From Chrysomallon squamiferum (lineage: Eukaryota; Mollusca; Gastropoda; Neomphalida; Peltospiridae), in contig CM022666.1 of the NCBI GenBank assembly GCA_012295275.1, positions 4,265,387 through 4,285,386 on the forward strand: DNA of 20,000 bases. Reading direction: 5' to 3'. The notes below the pieces were generated by a model, which had not been told where the DNA came from, did not search any database, and saw only the letters and a list, made by a program, of their open reading frames with translations. Position 1 is the first letter of the stretch. Every line of letters starts with the position of its first letter. This document shows positions 19,197-20,000 of this stretch, piece by piece. The position numbers were made by a program, and so were the translations under genes.

Positions 19197-19770
19197 TTTT
19201 TCACACGAGTTGTAAAAATCTAATATCCATTTTGTAACAACAACAACTTGATAAAAACTTGTAATATCTTGTAGAATACGACATGTAGAATATGACTTGT
19301 AGTAATATCTTGTAAAATACGACATGCAGAATATGACTTGTAGTAATATCTTGTAAAATACGACATGTAGAATATGACTTGTATTAATAACTTGTAAAAT
19401 ACGACATGTAGAATATGACTTGTAATAATAACTTGTAGTAATAATTAGTAGAATACAACTACTGTAATAATTTATTGAATACGGTTAATGTATTAATAAC
19501 TTGTAGAATATGGCTTGTAGAAATAATTTGTAGAATACAACTTATAGTGATAACTTGTAGAATACGAATTATAGTAATAACTCGTAGAATATAACTTAGC
19601 GTTATAACTTGTAGAAAGTACGTAGTACCTTGTAGAATACGACTTGTAATAATAACTTGTAGAATATGACTTGTAGAAAATAGATTATAGTAATAACTTG
19701 TAGAATAGGACTTGCAGTAACAACTTGTAGAATACGAATTGTATGAATAACTTGAAGAATACTAGTAATA
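19197..19770. repeat. Two-level minisatellite of ACTTGTAGAATA units
   Basis: A 13-14-base monomer (AACTTGTAGAATAC and variants) is arranged first as four 41-base repeats (TATGACTTGTAG starting at 19291, 19332, 19373 and 19414) and then mainly as 27-base repeats (about 19499-19760), with one 41-base unit among them. The 27- and 41-base units are dimers and trimers of the monomer. Leu/Tyr/Gln-rich minus frames across it are repeat translations. Confidence 0.85.
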
Positions 19771-19892
19771 ATAAAATATAGATTACCGACCGCATGCCAT
19801 AAATAAGTATGATAAAATTGCATGGTGTGAAGGCGTCTTAAAATAAAGAACAATATGAGTCGACCGTCAGAACATGAAAATGTCAAACTTAC

Positions 19893-19970
19893 ACGGCGCG
19901 TCAAATATCGAAAGATATCGCGAGATCTGGATTAGGATTGATGCGATACTGCGCAATAGAAATCGACTGG
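19893..19970 (-). other. Possible small exon bounded by a strong donor
   Basis: On the minus strand GTAAGT (19892-19887) is a perfect donor, and CTTTCATAG (AG at 19972-19971) a passable acceptor 78 bases before it. One frame of three stays open (25 codons, phase 1 at both ends, containing ILIQISRYLSIF). No family resemblance. It could be an exon of an upstream gene, a 5' untranslated exon of the receptor gene, or chance. Confidence 0.18.
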
Positions 19971-20000
19971 CTATGAAAGATTATTTTATGAAAATCCTTC

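Overview
The window looks like nuclear DNA of an animal, most likely a lophotrochozoan and perhaps a mollusc. It is AT-rich and full of long di-, tri- and tetranucleotide repeats, it has GT-AG introns, it carries tRNA-like SINE remnants, and its one clear gene encodes an animal nuclear receptor. The phylum is an inference. Most long open frames are microsatellite translations (poly-Leu, Ile, Asn, Tyr or Ser) and are not genes.

The main content is a split gene on the minus strand, from about 17,772 down to 10,149: an NR2E-family (Tailless/TLX-PNR-like) nuclear receptor. I traced seven coding exons by hand. They are exon 1 (17727-17772, candidate start), exon 2 (14279-14419, first zinc finger), exon 3 (13687-13779, second zinc finger), exon 4 (about 12352-12641, C-terminal extension, hinge and start of ligand-binding helix 3), exon 5 (11769-11939, helices 3-5), exon 6 (11015-11129, middle ligand-binding helices) and exon 7 (10149-10387, last helices and stop). 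Five of the six junctions agree in phase. The exon 4/5 junction has no GT donor where the protein alignment needs one. The model gives about 364 residues, usual for NR2E.

Layout: 1-129 may be an exon on the minus strand containing LNVGG, with weak similarity to BTB/T1 domains. From 130 to 10,096 I find no supportable gene: microsatellite fields alternate with repeat-poor islands (about 1980-2420, 3260-3500, 5890-6660, 8150-9000) that may be regulatory or old transposon sequence. From 10,097 to 17,772 is the receptor gene, whose introns are largely microsatellite. From 17,773 to about 18,130 is a GC-richer island with a perfect CRE palindrome, a likely promoter. From 18,300 to 20,000 are more microsatellites, a tRNA-like SINE head, a two-level minisatellite (19,197-19,770) and a lone strong minus-strand splice donor near the edge.

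Positions were worked out by hand from the printed sequence, and no database search was run.
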